A stretch of 64,000 bases of DNA, from positions 30,172,693 through 30,236,692 of the forward strand of contig OX388329.1 of the NCBI GenBank assembly GCA_947579605.1, read 5' to 3'. The position numbers and the translations under genes are program-made. The notes below the pieces were generated by a model. The model was not told the DNA's origin. It saw only the letters and a program-made list of their open reading frames with translations, and did no database searches. Shown piece after piece: positions 63,393 to 64,000 of the stretch. Numbering within the stretch: the first letter of the stretch is position 1; the number at the start of each line of letters is the position of its first letter. This DNA is from Athripsodes cinereus. Lineage: Eukaryota > Arthropoda > Insecta > Trichoptera > Leptoceridae.

Positions 63393-63675
63393 GGGGTGTC
63401 TAACTTCAAGATTTTTCATCGGGAAGAGGTTTTTAGCATTTTTTGTATTTAGTACCTACCTATTATTTTTACATAAATGTGGGCATGTGAGGTATCTAAC
63501 TTCAAGACTTTTTATTGGAAAGAAGTTTTGAGTACTTTTTTCGATATAGCTACCTACCTATTTTTTTACTTAAATATGGGCATGTGAGGTGTCTGACTTC
63601 AAGATTTTTCATTGGGAGGAGGTTTTTATAACATTTTTCGATGTTAGTATTATTTTTTATTGAAAATTATGTTGT
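63393..63675 (+). repeat. Three tandem ~97-bp units
   Basis: Units start at 63393, 63489 and 63586. Each begins G(A/G)GGT(A/G)TCT(A/G)ACTTCAAGA, and the first two end GGGCATGT. Similarity is roughly 75-80%. The array lies just before a Helitron-like terminus. Confidence 0.88.
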
Positions 63676-63726
63676 TTTATCTCATGTATAATATGCACGG
63701 TTTCTCTTTTTTCATGTGTGTATATA

Positions 63727-63757
63727 ACCCCGAGCGATGCCGGGTAATTAAATCTAG
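63727..63757 (+). mobile_element. Helitron-like 3' terminus, forward strand
   Basis: CCCCGAGCGATGCCGGGTAA (CCCG/CGGG hairpin) and then AATCTAG followed by T. A similar but decayed terminus lies at 47765-47796. The tandem 97-bp array may be part of this element. Confidence 0.5.
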
Positions 63758-64000
63758 TATAGAGATTATTTATTTATATGTATAGAGATATTGATTTAAA
63801 ATTTTGAAAATCTATGAAAATAATTATTTTCAGATGTTTGGTGGCGGTTATTTTGTAGTGTTATCAGTAGGTACACTAATTCATTTACAACTTTTGCTTG
63901 ATCTAGTTCAAGTGATATAGAATATAAATAAATGTACTGAGGCACTTACTACTAAACTCAATATAGTCATTATTACCTTGTAGTGTGACGATAAGATTAT
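63758..64000. other. AT-rich end of window
   Basis: No feature recognised. Confidence 0.7.

Noticed and set aside
63393..63675. CRISPR-like spaced repeats
   Set aside because: Units are ~97 bp, directly abutting, with no constant repeat/variable spacer pattern, and the genome is eukaryotic.

Overview
This is an AT-rich insect nuclear window. Genes are split by long introns, TTAGGTTA-like and TACCTAC-like simple motifs are common, and the sequence is packed with small DNA transposons, SINEs and decayed LINEs. A hemipteran such as an aphid would fit the base composition and repeat style, but the sequence alone does not settle the order.

The left third (468-24309, + strand) is one protein-coding gene: the 3' two thirds of a Slo2/KCNT-type (Slack-like) large-conductance potassium channel. 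I can place 13 exons with consistent splice phases plus one probable cassette exon. Together they encode about 905-940 residues: the end of RCK1, a proline/serine-rich acidic linker, the whole RCK2 domain and a C-terminal tail ending in a PDZ-ligand-like T-L-V. The six membrane segments, the pore and the start codon lie upstream of the window. The introns hold a minisatellite, nested LINE tails, and TIR elements with clear target-site duplications.

From the stop at 24309 to about 26 kb is a probable long 3' UTR with several AATAAA signals. From 26 kb to the end I find no intact protein-coding gene. The one gene-like signal is a pair of small non-coding exons (about 36304-36406 and 37525-37600, + strand), each with good splice sites and the first near an Inr-like motif. 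They may be the 5' UTR of a gene whose coding exons lie beyond this window.

The rest is a mobile-element landscape. It contains a 2.5-kb element with identical 35-bp terminal repeats (31123-33661) and a decayed 2-kb hAT-type transposon with 8-bp duplications (40790-42774). Several TTA-flanked Harbinger-type MITEs and two or three tRNA-derived SINE families are present. At 53.3-56.7 kb a Helitron-like element holds a palindrome-bearing MITE and two fused LINE pieces. There is also a 186-bp near-perfect palindrome abutting a SINE. No CRISPR, operon, defence island or virus is present. The most notable observations are the splice-variant signals in the channel gene, the divergence at the position of the mammalian RCK2 sodium site, the 2.5-kb TIR element and the palindromes.
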